A stretch of DNA of 26,702 bases from UBA2279 sp034399355. GTDB taxonomy: Bacteria > Actinomycetota > Coriobacteriia > Anaerosomatales > Anaerosomataceae. The DNA lies in the NCBI GenBank assembly GCA_034399355.1, contig JAXMMT010000045.1, positions 1 to 26,702 of the forward strand, read 5' to 3'. Made by a program: the position numbers and the translations under genes. This document shows, piece after piece, positions 1-7,692 of this stretch (its first letter is position 1; each line of letters opens with the position of its first letter). Under the pieces are notes generated by a model, which did no database searches, was not told the DNA's origin, and was given only the letters and a program-made list of their open reading frames with translations.

Positions 1-510
1 CAGGTCGCGACGCCGCGTCTCCGCCTCGGCTTCGAGAAGATCGCCCGTCTCGCGCAGCGCCCCCATCGTCGTCATCGCAGACACGTCGCCCGTGCAGTGC
101 CGGAACAGCATCCTCGCCGCACGTTCGTAGGGGATCTCGGAGCCGAACAGAGCGAGGGCCCCAAACGCACCCGGGGAGAGGCGTTTTCGGGGGCGCAGAG
201 ACACGATCTCGTCGAGGTAGGTGCGCCGGTCCCCGAACTCATCTGTGTAGACCCGGCGCGTGAAGGCCACCTCACCGAACTCCGTGAGGATCGAGCGGGG
301 GCGGGTGTCTTTCACGCGCCAACCCTCGGGCTTGTCGACGAACAACCGCTCGTCGAAGATCTCGAGGGCCTCAGACATCGCATCGGCTAATGTCCTCAAC
401 ACATCTTCGTGTGAGCTGGTCTCAGCTCTCTCGAAGTCCTCGAAGCGGGTGATCCGCTCCAGGCACAGATCGACCAGGACCGACTTCAGGGAAGCGGTAT
501 CATCGTGCAC
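1..510 (-). CDS. ISLre2-family (UPF0236) transposase, 5' part, cut by window edge
   Basis: The minus strand is open from a GTG at 510 to base 1, giving the first 170 residues of a longer protein. It matches the ISLre2/UPF0236 transposase family as I remember it: an acidic N-terminal helical part, then around residues 72-85 the segment ILTEFGEVAFTRRVYTDEFG, then YLDEIVSLRPRKRLSPGAFG and an IPYERAARML stretch. In this family the FGEV-F-RR-Y and LDE-L-L-PR-R-SP motifs precede the catalytic region, which lies outside the window. The start is supported by AGAAAGGA 7 bases upstream. No longer minus-strand start was found. The gene is probably intact beyond the edge, but this cannot be seen here. 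Recognition is by motif only. Confidence 0.8.
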   Translation of the reverse strand, partial: MHDDTASLKSVLVDLCLERITRFEDFERAETSSHEDVLRTLADAMSEALEIFDERLFVDKPEGWRVKDTRPRSILTEFGEVAFTRRVYTDEFGDRRTYLDEIVSLRPRKRLSPGAFGALALFGSEIPYERAARMLFRHCTGDVSAMTTMGALRETGDLLEAEAETRRRDL

Positions 511-512
511 GC

Positions 513-563
513 GGGTTTCCTTTCTCTCCGGGTCGTAGACACACCAAGAGTAGAAGGAAACCC
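513..563 (-). promoter_or_regulatory. Hairpin sequestering the transposase ribosome-binding site
   Basis: On the transposase-sense strand GGGTTTCCTT (563-554) is perfectly complementary to AAGGAAACCC (522-513), with a 31-base loop. The 3' arm contains the AAGGA Shine-Dalgarno of the transposase whose GTG is at 510. A transcript entering from outside the element would form this hairpin and block translation, while one starting within the loop would not. Such protection from impinging transcription is known for several insertion sequences such as IS10, IS50 and IS200; its use here is inference. Confidence 0.5.
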
Positions 564-775
564 GTTCTCTATGCCTCAAGACGGCTCGGGACTCCCGCCC
601 CCCGAAACCTTACGCGCTAACCCGCCGGTAGGACGACTGGTACGTTCTCCACGCGGGACCAGCTGTACGGGACGAACCCCTCAAAGCCTCTCGCCTGGCA
701 TCCTTATCGCCCGCCGTCTATCATGATGTGAGCTTGCCTGACCTCCCCGCGACCTGCGTCGCTCGGCTTGGACGG
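564..775. other. Intergenic stretch between transposase and cytochrome genes
   Basis: No open frame here looks coding. The insertion-sequence end should lie in this stretch, but I cannot define its terminal repeat because the other end is outside the window. A weak plus-strand promoter match, CTGGCA (695-700) and TATCAT (719-724) with 18 bases between, would start transcription close to 731. If it is real, the cytochrome could not begin at the GTG at 728. Confidence 0.3.
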
Positions 776-1747
776 ATGCCCTCCAACGTGAGAAAACCGC
801 ACCTCCGCCCGCTCATAGTCACCGCCTCACTCATCGGGCTCGCGCTCGTCGCAACGATCGCGGCCGGGTCACTACCCGGTGCATGCGGCTCATGCCACAC
901 GATGAGGCCCTACGCGGAAGGCCTGGAGCAGACCGCGCATACGGGCGTTGGCTGCTACGACTGCCATCTCCCGGCCGGCGACTGGGACTGGCCTGCGTTC
1001 AAGATGCGCGAGCTGTTCGGCATGTACCCCGCGTCGATTGTGAAGGCGGACCTCGACGGACCGGCGACACGAACGTCACGAGCAGCGTGCCTGAGGTGTC
1101 ACGAGGATGTGCTTGAGGACGTGACCGAACGCAGCGGCCTGCGCATCCGTCACGCCACCTGTGCACCCGCATACTCATGCGATGACTGTCACAGCGCGGT
1201 CGCACACGGCGAGAGCACACGCTGGGTCTCAGAGCCGGGCATGGAAGACTGCATCGGCTGCCATCGTGACGAGAAGGCGCCTGTTATCTGCGACCTCTGC
1301 CACGCGGGCAGATCGACGGCCGAACGCCTGACTCGCGGCTCCTGGGCGATCACGCACGGCCCCGAGTGGCAGACCACGCACGGGATGGGAGACCTGCGTA
1401 CCTGTGACGCTTGTCACGACGACAGGAAGTGCGCATCGTGTCATGGCATCATACTGCCGCACCCTAGGGACTTCGGCTCAACGCACCCCGTGGCCGCCCG
1501 GGAAATCATCGAGTCGTGTGACGCGTGCCACGACCGGACCGCATTTTGCGATGCGTGTCACGGCGTCCCGATGCCTCATCCCGACGACTTCCTCCCGCAA
1601 CATTCGAGCGTCGTCAGCACGACCGACGACCCGCGCTGCGTTCGGTGCCACAAGGAAGCCGACTGCAGACGCTGTCATATCGCGCACATCCACCCGGGGT
1701 CAACGGACGGCACGATCGGTTCCAACCTGCCTAAGACGGGGAGGTGA
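776..1747 (+). CDS. Membrane-anchored 12-haem c-type cytochrome, NapC/NrfH-like N-terminus
   Basis: The 323-residue product has a short basic N-terminus, one hydrophobic anchor (about residues 12-35) and then twelve CXXCH haem c motifs. The first, CGSCHTM, carries the Met two residues after the His that is typical of haem 1 in NapC/NrfH quinol dehydrogenases; CYDCH follows about 20 residues later, as in that family. The C-terminal half repeats a unit of two close CXXCH motifs followed by G-x3-PHP-x-(D)F-x3-H. I infer a quinol-oxidising multihaem protein on the outer face of the membrane. An in-frame GTG at 728 would add 16 residues but has no ribosome-binding site; GTG 788 is also possible. 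The next gene starts 6 bases after its stop and is a paralogue. Confidence 0.85.
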   Translation: MPSNVRKPHLRPLIVTASLIGLALVATIAAGSLPGACGSCHTMRPYAEGLEQTAHTGVGCYDCHLPAGDWDWPAFKMRELFGMYPASIVKADLDGPATRTSRAACLRCHEDVLEDVTERSGLRIRHATCAPAYSCDDCHSAVAHGESTRWVSEPGMEDCIGCHRDEKAPVICDLCHAGRSTAERLTRGSWAITHGPEWQTTHGMGDLRTCDACHDDRKCASCHGIILPHPRDFGSTHPVAAREIIESCDACHDRTAFCDACHGVPMPHPDDFLPQHSSVVSTTDDPRCVRCHKEADCRRCHIAHIHPGSTDGTIGSNLPKTGR

Positions 1748-1752
1748 GCGGC

Positions 1753-2835
1753 GTGCAGGACTACCTCGACCAGATAGCCGATGTCATCTCCAGCCCGACG
1801 TCTAACCTCGTCGCAGCGGCACTGCTGCTGGCCGCCGTCACGCTGCTCATCCTCATCCTCATCCTGGTAGCGCTCATCTTCATAATACCCTCGCGACAGC
1901 ACGCTGAAGACGATGACGAGTCCTCCGGTGCGGCTTCTCAAACGCCGAAACACACCCGCGCCGCTCGCAAGCCTCTGCCGCGCAAGGTCCAGCTCTGGCT
2001 CTTTTTCGGCATCACGCTGGTCACGATCGCGACGACATACGGCGTGACGTCGACGAACGATTACTGCGCAAACACGTGCCATGTCATGGGCCCGTCGGCG
2101 ACCTCCTGGAACGCAGCCGCGCACAGCGGCGTCGCATGCATACGCTGCCACGAGGGAACGCCCGTCCTGTCGCTCCCCATCGCTGCCGTCTCACGCATTC
2201 GACATGTTTCCGCCGAGGCTGCCGGTGGGGCACCCGTCTCGGCAGTCGTGCCGTCACGAATCTGCCTGAGCTGCCATACAGGCGGCCTTGAGGGCTCGAT
2301 CGAGACCTCGGCAGGCATCCGCGTAAGTCACGCCGAACCGCTCGCGGCGGGCATGAGCTGCGACGCCTGCCACATGGCTGTCGCACATGAGCATCAGGTC
2401 GCTTCGCGCTCCACGATCATGACGAAGTGCCTCATGTGTCACGACGGGGGGACGGCCCCTGTCGGCTGTTCCACGTGTCATGTGGGGGACCCGGGCGCTT
2501 CACCGGTGTTCGACCGCATCTACACGACAACCGAGCTCCCCCAACCCACGTGCGGGGGTTGCCATTCCGAGGCTAGCTGCGATGCGTGCCACGGTATCCG
2601 CATGCCGCACTCACAGGCATTCATCGATGGCGAGCACGCGCGGGACGCGGGCTTCTACCGCAAGAAGGTGTGCTGGAACTGCCATCTGAAGACCGAGTGT
2701 GGCGCGTGCCATGGGGACTTTGACGCCTCGCATGGTTCGGACTTCTTCGAAGCGCACAAGATGCTCCCCGATACCGCCACCTGTAACACCTGCCACCGCC
2801 ATCACGACGGCCCCTTCTGCGACAGATGTCACTAG
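1753..2835 (+). CDS. Membrane-anchored 12-haem c-type cytochrome paralogue with one CX3CH site
   Basis: The 360-residue product has two hydrophobic segments (about residues 19-45 and 80-100) separated by an acidic then basic loop, followed by eleven CXXCH motifs and one CANTCHVM site with three residues between the cysteines. The latter sits where the upstream paralogue has CGSCHTM, so it is the probable NrfH-type haem 1 in altered form. The protein ends exactly with its last haem motif, CDRCH. Paired-haem repeats with GIRMPH match those of the gene before it, pointing to tandem duplication. GTG 1753 is chosen because GGGGAGG lies 8 bases upstream; the GTG at 1744 overlaps that site. Probable role: electron entry from quinol to the extracellular cytochromes. 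The pair is surely co-transcribed. Confidence 0.85.
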   Translation: MQDYLDQIADVISSPTSNLVAAALLLAAVTLLILILILVALIFIIPSRQHAEDDDESSGAASQTPKHTRAARKPLPRKVQLWLFFGITLVTIATTYGVTSTNDYCANTCHVMGPSATSWNAAAHSGVACIRCHEGTPVLSLPIAAVSRIRHVSAEAAGGAPVSAVVPSRICLSCHTGGLEGSIETSAGIRVSHAEPLAAGMSCDACHMAVAHEHQVASRSTIMTKCLMCHDGGTAPVGCSTCHVGDPGASPVFDRIYTTTELPQPTCGGCHSEASCDACHGIRMPHSQAFIDGEHARDAGFYRKKVCWNCHLKTECGACHGDFDASHGSDFFEAHKMLPDTATCNTCHRHHDGPFCDRCH

Positions 2836-2889
2836 CGGCGAAGATCACCAGGAATGCCGCGCGCCCTCGCGAAGTAGTGGAAAGGAAAC

Positions 2890-2923
2890 GCAATCGGCCC
2901 CCTCCGAAGAGGGGGCCGATTGC
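2890..2923. terminator. Bidirectional hairpin terminator between convergent cytochrome genes
   Basis: GCAATCGGCCCCCT (2890-2903) and AGGGGGCCGATTGC (2910-2923) form a perfect 14-bp stem around a 6-base loop. It lies between the stop at 2835 (+) and the stop at 2953 (-). The plus-strand tail is not T-rich. On the minus strand the stem is followed by GTTTCCTTTCC, so the U-rich side serves the hexahaem gene better. It probably ends both transcripts. Confidence 0.8.
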
Positions 2924-2952
2924 ATTCAGAGCACTCTATGAGGAGTTTGGCT

Positions 2953-3897
2953 TTAGTAGCCGAAGCCAACGCCCGTATTCGTGCTGTTATTGCGGTGGCA
3001 CTTCAGGCAAGCGCCGTCCTGGGACGGATCGCCAGCAGCAGCCGTCGTGCCTGCAGAAAACGCCGTGAAGTCAGCAGCGCTCAACAGGAAGCGCGCACCC
3101 GCGGTGTAGTGCGGGAAGTTGTTGGCCGCCGAAGCCCCGTCAGTGACGCCTGCGTCATGGCAGCTGCGGCAATACGTGCTTGGAGCCCATGCAACCTTGA
3201 CCGTCGTAGTCGCTTTCGTGTTCGCATAGTTGGCCGCTGCAGCACCCATGATGTGCATGTTGGCCGTAGCGTCATCATCGTAGCCGCCGGCCCAGTACTG
3301 ATGGCACTGCGCGCAGAACGCGGTCACGACACCGTCACGCACGGAGCCGGTAGCAAAGTTCCACGTCGCATTCGCGCCGATCACTGTCGCGTACTGACCC
3401 CCGATGTTGCCCAGCAGGATCTTGGTGTTGATGTCACCAGCACCCGTGGTCGAGATGCTATTCGCGCTGTGTACCGCGTGACAATTGACACACTTGGAAC
3501 TCGTACCGTCCATGTGGTTGTTGTTGAAGTCCCCCGTGTAGTTGAGAGCATTGCCTCCGTAGACCTTCACGTTCGAGACGTTAGCGGCGATGTGGCAATA
3601 CTCACACGCCCCACCAACGGTACCGCGAAGCAGAGCCTCGCCGGCCGTTGCACCCGATCGACCGTGAACCGCGTGGCATACCGCGCACTTGACGGTTGCG
3701 GTGGTGTAGCCCGCGTGTGGTGTCGGAGTAGTAGCGTTAGCGGGAGTGGTGGTGGTGCTCCAACTGGCATATCCGGTGCCATCAGCCCATGTAGCGAGCG
3801 CTACGCCTGCAAACATCATGGTAAACGCGCAGGTGAGCGCGAGTACAACAGCCAACCTCTTTACCATCACGCTATCTCCCTTCCATGGAGTCCTCAT
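2953..3897 (-). CDS. Secreted hexahaem c-type cytochrome
   Basis: The 314-residue product has a signal peptide (hydrophobic core about residues 15-33, ending GVALA) and then an Ala/Thr/Gly/Asn-rich chain with six CXXCH motifs near residues 71, 98, 136, 195, 243 and 297. The mature part holds exactly twelve His: six in CXXCH and six elsewhere (PHAG, CHAVH twice, NNNHM, NMHIM, FPHY), which would suit bis-His ligation of every haem. No membrane anchor, LPXTG or cell-wall-binding domain is seen after the signal peptide, so it should be released or wall-associated. ATG 3897 follows GAGGAGG by 6 bases; ATG 3867, with its own AAGGGAG, is an alternative giving 304 residues. Probably an extracellular electron carrier. 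Confidence 0.85.
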   Translation of the reverse strand: MRTPWKGDSVMVKRLAVVLALTCAFTMMFAGVALATWADGTGYASWSTTTTPANATTPTPHAGYTTATVKCAVCHAVHGRSGATAGEALLRGTVGGACEYCHIAANVSNVKVYGGNALNYTGDFNNNHMDGTSSKCVNCHAVHSANSISTTGAGDINTKILLGNIGGQYATVIGANATWNFATGSVRDGVVTAFCAQCHQYWAGGYDDDATANMHIMGAAAANYANTKATTTVKVAWAPSTYCRSCHDAGVTDGASAANNFPHYTAGARFLLSAADFTAFSAGTTAAAGDPSQDGACLKCHRNNSTNTGVGFGY

Positions 3898-4065
3898 AAT
3901 ACGCCTCCTCATTTGGCGCTATCAAACACTCGTAACACCTAGCTAGCTGGAACGCGAACAGACGACCTCGCATGTTCTTCGCGTCCGTTTATTACATTAT
4001 CGGCAGGTTAACACGCTATATGTAGAGCAAACAAGGCAACAGCCCATAACACTTTATATGTGAGT
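3898..4065. other. AT-richer intergenic region upstream of the hexahaem gene
   Basis: This stretch lies between the start of the hexahaem gene and the end of the NHL gene, both on the minus strand. It is visibly richer in A and T than its surroundings. It should hold the hexahaem promoter: GATAAT on the minus strand, near 4005, is a fair -10 candidate, but no convincing -35 partner is seen. No good hairpin terminator for the NHL gene was found, so read-through is possible. Confidence 0.3.
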
Positions 4066-5277
4066 TTACGTGGAGCTGCTCTCAATAGTCTCACGTTCGA
4101 CGGCCTTCCCAGCGATTCCTGCCTTGCGCCGCTTTCTCGACAAAACCGTCACGAGACCAACCGACAGCAACAGCCCAAGCGGCACGGCAATCCAGACGGG
4201 GCCGACGAATGCACGGCGCACGGCGGGCATGATCCCCGCAGAGCCGCTGCCGGGGATACGCACGATCTGCACCCTTTTGTTCGCAGTATCGGCCACGGCG
4301 AACCAGTCACGGTCAGAATCGTAGGAGATGCCCGTGGGGTAGGCGAACAACCCGTCGGCGTCACCGAAATCACCATAGCGGCCGATGATATCTGCGCTCT
4401 CGGTGTCGATGACCACCATGTTGAATCCGAACGGATCGACCAGTACCAGGCGCCCGTTCCCATCGATGCAGATGTCCGTAGGAATCTGAAGTCCTGTCCC
4501 TACCTCTTCTTCAGACGAGCTCGAATCGGCCTCCTGATCGCCGCCGCCGGTGATCCCGGATGCGGTCATCCCGATGAACTCACCCTCGGAAGTGAACGCC
4601 TTCACGCGCGCATTGAGCGTATCGGAGATATAGACGGTACCGTCCTCGCCTACAACAACGCCCTGCGGCAAGTCGAGCTGAGCAGGCCCTTTGCCCCGGC
4701 CGCCCCACATCCCTATGAACTCTCCTTGCGTGGTGAAAACAGACACGCCGATCGCGCCGGTCACGTAAACTCTGTCCCCCGCGATCCAGCAGTCGAGCGG
4801 CTGCTCCACTTCCCATGAGCGCAAAAGCTCGCCTGTGGCGTTCACGACAAAGAGACGGTTGGCGTTACTGCCACACACGTAGATCTCGCCGTCAGCGCTG
4901 ACGGCGATACCCTTGGGCATCGTCCAGGGCTCCTCGGGCGACAGCGCGGAGAACTCGATGCGCTCGCGCGGTGAGCCGTCGGGCGCAAAGCTGCAAATCA
5001 AGTTCAGCTGCGTGTCGCTCACCCAGATCGTACCGTCAGCAGCGATGAAGGTGTGGTCTGGTGAGATCAGCTGTTCCCCTGAACCAGGGCCATAGTTGTA
5101 GATGGAGCGAATCCACTCGATACCGTCGGGCAACTGAGCCTCAGTGGGAGCCCCTGTTGGCTCAAGGATACTCACGATGAAGTACGTAAGCCCCCCGAGC
5201 AGCAGTACGAGCATGACAAGCACGCCGATCAGGAGTCCCCTCAGTCCACCAGGGGTGCGGCCCCCTCGGTCACTCAT
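4066..5277 (-). CDS. NHL-repeat beta-propeller protein with N- and C-terminal membrane segments
   Basis: The 403-residue product starts with a basic stretch and a membrane helix (about residues 14-38), followed by NHL-type repeats of the form P-x-G-I-x-V-x-x-D/E-G-x-I/V-Y-V-x-D/G-x-x-N-x-R-V, then a second helix (about 360-380) and a basic tail RKRRK. The propeller should lie outside the membrane with the tail inside. After the blade ending KAFTSEGEFIG there is a low-complexity loop rich in Gly, Ser and Glu; the second NHL protein has a Ser/Thr loop at the same place. The start ATG at 5277 follows AAAGGGGG and overlaps the upstream TPR stop by 8 bases, so translation is coupled. NHL propellers bind proteins or ligands; the partner is unknown. 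Confidence 0.8.
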   Translation of the reverse strand: MSDRGGRTPGGLRGLLIGVLVMLVLLLGGLTYFIVSILEPTGAPTEAQLPDGIEWIRSIYNYGPGSGEQLISPDHTFIAADGTIWVSDTQLNLICSFAPDGSPRERIEFSALSPEEPWTMPKGIAVSADGEIYVCGSNANRLFVVNATGELLRSWEVEQPLDCWIAGDRVYVTGAIGVSVFTTQGEFIGMWGGRGKGPAQLDLPQGVVVGEDGTVYISDTLNARVKAFTSEGEFIGMTASGITGGGDQEADSSSSEEEVGTGLQIPTDICIDGNGRLVLVDPFGFNMVVIDTESADIIGRYGDFGDADGLFAYPTGISYDSDRDWFAVADTANKRVQIVRIPGSGSAGIMPAVRRAFVGPVWIAVPLGLLLSVGLVTVLSRKRRKAGIAGKAVERETIESSST

Positions 5278-6016
5278 CGGCGCCCCCTTTCTCCAGGGCG
5301 GACAAACCATCGAGTGCAGGCTGGTAGTCGGGAATCATAGTGAGTGCTTTCTCGTAGTCCGCTCGCGCGTCATCAGTTCGTCCTAGACTCGCCTCGAGGT
5401 CGCCCCTCCATACGAGAACGTCGGCCATTGTGGGCAGCTCTTCGAGAGCCACCTCGATCGCCTCGACAGCGTCCTCGATACGGTCGAGGGATTGCAGGAT
5501 CTCGGCTTTCATCAGCGTGGCCTCGACGATGGCAGTAGACGAGAACGGCGCACTGATACCCTTTTTGGCCTGTGCATCAATCTTCGCTTGTTTCTCGGCC
5601 TTCGCCTCATCAAATGCGCGGTCGGCGACGTCGAGCGCCTCCTCCGAATCGCCGGTCGCCTGCAGCAGTCGAGCCTCCTCGATGGATACAATCGCCGCAT
5701 CCGCAGTCTCACCGGCTCGATACGTGTTCATCACAGAGCGCGCTTTACTGTAGCGCTCCGCGATTATGAGTTCCCGCATATAGTCAGCCACCACCTGTGG
5801 GTCATTCGGCGTCGCTTTGAACGCGGCGTCGAGAGTCGCGATCTGTTTCTCGGTAATCGTGCGAGGCGCCCTACCGACCACCACACTGGTGTACACGACA
5901 TAAGCCACCGCGGTCAGCACGAGCACGAGCGCTACCAGCACAACTACAACCAGTCGGCCCACCCAGGGATCGGTGGCAGACACGCCTGTGCTGCGACGGG
6001 ACGGTTCCTGCTCCAT
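5270..6016 (-). CDS. Membrane-anchored TPR protein, first copy
   Basis: The 248-residue product has one N-terminal membrane helix (about residues 20-45) and then helical TPR-like repeats that end with DDARADYEKALTMIPDYQPA. The middle is rich in Ala, Glu and Lys and may form a coiled coil. ATG 6016 is preceded by AAAAGGAG about 10 bases upstream. It lies between the 15-haem cytochrome gene and an NHL gene, the same order as the second TPR-NHL pair at 9470-7693. TPR proteins scaffold assemblies; the TPR part of CcmH/CcmI (NrfG) presents apocytochrome to haem lyase, so a maturation role is possible but only inferred. Confidence 0.75.
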   Translation of the reverse strand: MEQEPSRRSTGVSATDPWVGRLVVVVLVALVLVLTAVAYVVYTSVVVGRAPRTITEKQIATLDAAFKATPNDPQVVADYMRELIIAERYSKARSVMNTYRAGETADAAIVSIEEARLLQATGDSEEALDVADRAFDEAKAEKQAKIDAQAKKGISAPFSSTAIVEATLMKAEILQSLDRIEDAVEAIEVALEELPTMADVLVWRGDLEASLGRTDDARADYEKALTMIPDYQPALDGLSALEKGGADE

Positions 6017-6075
6017 TGAGATGCGACTCCTTTTCTAGGTCTTCGACATCACAAGCTTTGCGCGTTCTGTCATCG

Positions 6076-7539
6076 TCAGAAGTCGATACCGACGCGGTAG
6101 TGGCACTGCAGACACTGTCCATCATACGGCCAACTGTAGTTGCGCAGCATATAGTTCTGCACGGTGCCATGCGGATCGTGGCATGTAGAGGTGCACGTAA
6201 GCGGCTTGGCCGCGGCGGCGTCATACCACTTGGGCCGGACGGGATGGTTGTTACGGTACTCAGTCACACTCGATTCGTCGAAGTCCGCTGGCGGATGACA
6301 CTGCAAGCACACGTCCGGATTCGCCTCTACAAGTATCGGCGCATAGTACGATCCGTGCGGCGTATGACAGCGGATGCACAGCACGTCATCGTGCAGTGAG
6401 TCATCGTAGGTCACCTGGATCAGCTCCGCGTGGCACAGGTAACACATGTCGTTTCCCTCGGCGGCGAGCAGCCTGGGATAGTCGGCGCCATGCGGATTGT
6501 GACAGTCGCCACAATCGAGTTCGATCGTGTCGACCGGATGATGGCTCGGCTTCAGGAAGTCGACCTGGATGTCAGTGTGGCACAGATAGCACACGTCCGG
6601 CTGGTCCGCGATGAGAAGCGGCGGGTAGTCCGAGCCGTGTGGCTCATGGCATCCCGTACAGTTGTCGTATTGGAACGGCTGATGCTGAACGGACTTCAGA
6701 CTGAGCGGCGCCACGCCCGGATGACAGGTGAAGCAGAGGTCGCGCTGGTTGTCCACGAGGATACCGCTGTAGCGCGAGGCGTGCGGATCGTGACAGTTGG
6801 TGCAGTAGCGACCTTCCACCGGCGGGTGCACCTGCTCACGCGCAAGCTCCGGACCCATGCGGTGACACATGACGCACATGTCCTTCTCGGCGTACTTCAG
6901 AAGCGCCTTGTCGTTGGAAGCGTGCGGACTGTGGCAGTTGGTGCAGTAGCCGCTCATGAATGGTGCGTGGGTGTACTCATACGAGAGCATCGGGCCCATG
7001 TCGCCGTGGCAGATCCAGCAGAGTTCGTCTTTCGGGGCGGTGAATTCGGAGTCCGCGCCCTTGACTTCCTTTTCGGTCACGCTCTTCACGTCACCGCTGG
7101 GCTCCTCGGCCACCTTCTCGCTCTCCGAGTAGAACGTGTCGACGATCATCTTCAGCGGCAACCACTGGACGAGGGTCTTGGTCTGATCCCAGATGAGCCG
7201 TGCGCCTTCATAGACCGTCGTCGTCTCCTTCTCGCCGTGCGGCGTGTGACACGTCGTGCAACCACTCTGCTCGAAGGGCACGTGCACCGACGACATCGAG
7301 AACGAGGGGATGAGCTCGGGGTGACACTGCAGACACGCGAGGTTCTCGGTCACGACCCTGATCTCGTCGGGGCCGTAGTCCATCCACGTCTCCACAATGG
7401 TTGTGAAGCTGGCGGCCATGACGAGAAGCGCGAGGATGGCAGCAATAGCAGCCTTCCCTCGGAGCCCCGGACCCTCACCCAGGTCCTGTTGCTTCGCGGT
7501 GGCGTGCACGCCTTCCTCGAGTATGTCTAGATCGCCCAA
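6076..7539 (-). CDS. Membrane-anchored 15-haem c-type cytochrome with doubled CXXCH repeats
   Basis: The 487-residue product has one N-terminal anchor (about residues 29-50), fourteen CXXCH motifs and one CTSTCH (CX3CH) near residue 448. Haem sites come in pairs about 25 residues apart, repeating every 47-48 residues, with a His-Pro or His-x-Pro between members and CXXCHxPHG or CXXCHxPHA at the second: the doubled-CXXCH pattern. A haem-free insertion of about 75 residues, with a possible amphipathic helix and an acidic/Lys-rich part, separates pair one from the rest. The start is TTG 7539, favoured by AAGGGAGC 6 bases upstream; no better codon was seen. Probably an extracytoplasmic electron wire tied to the membrane. 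The TPR and NHL genes follow it and another pair precedes it. Confidence 0.85.
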   Translation of the reverse strand: MGDLDILEEGVHATAKQQDLGEGPGLRGKAAIAAILALLVMAASFTTIVETWMDYGPDEIRVVTENLACLQCHPELIPSFSMSSVHVPFEQSGCTTCHTPHGEKETTTVYEGARLIWDQTKTLVQWLPLKMIVDTFYSESEKVAEEPSGDVKSVTEKEVKGADSEFTAPKDELCWICHGDMGPMLSYEYTHAPFMSGYCTNCHSPHASNDKALLKYAEKDMCVMCHRMGPELAREQVHPPVEGRYCTNCHDPHASRYSGILVDNQRDLCFTCHPGVAPLSLKSVQHQPFQYDNCTGCHEPHGSDYPPLLIADQPDVCYLCHTDIQVDFLKPSHHPVDTIELDCGDCHNPHGADYPRLLAAEGNDMCYLCHAELIQVTYDDSLHDDVLCIRCHTPHGSYYAPILVEANPDVCLQCHPPADFDESSVTEYRNNHPVRPKWYDAAAAKPLTCTSTCHDPHGTVQNYMLRNYSWPYDGQCLQCHYRVGIDF

Positions 7540-7692
7540 GAAAGCTCCCTTAAGACGCTCGGCAGCCAGATGTGAAAGTCGGTGCGCTCAGCCCGCAGTC
7601 TAGCATGCGTCCCCTACGTGCTGGACCCTTGATGAATTCCTTATGCACGACGTTGCCCCTATGAACTGTTTCGGCCGAATGAGGCACAAAGG
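7540..7692. other. Gap between the NHL gene and the 15-haem cytochrome gene
   Basis: This is the longest gap in the minus-strand gene string from 16163 to 4066. It could carry a separate promoter for the cytochrome-TPR-NHL group. I see a 10-bp palindrome TTCGGCCGAA (7670-7679) just after the NHL stop, but no T-run to make it a terminator and no convincing -35/-10 pair. It contains no Rex-type TTGTGAA-N4-TTCACAA site. Confidence 0.3.

Noticed and set aside
2920..3942. Plus-strand open frame of 340 codons opposite the hexahaem gene
   Set aside because: The minus-strand frame has a signal peptide, six haem motifs and strong ribosome-binding sites; the plus frame has no recognisable content.
6430..7530. 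Plus-strand open frame of 366 codons opposite the 15-haem gene
   Set aside because: It mirrors the periodic haem repeats of the minus strand and has no features of its own.
7670..7679. Palindrome TTCGGCCGAA as terminator or operator
   Set aside because: It is short, has no T-run and does not match any operator that I know; chance is likely in GC-rich DNA.
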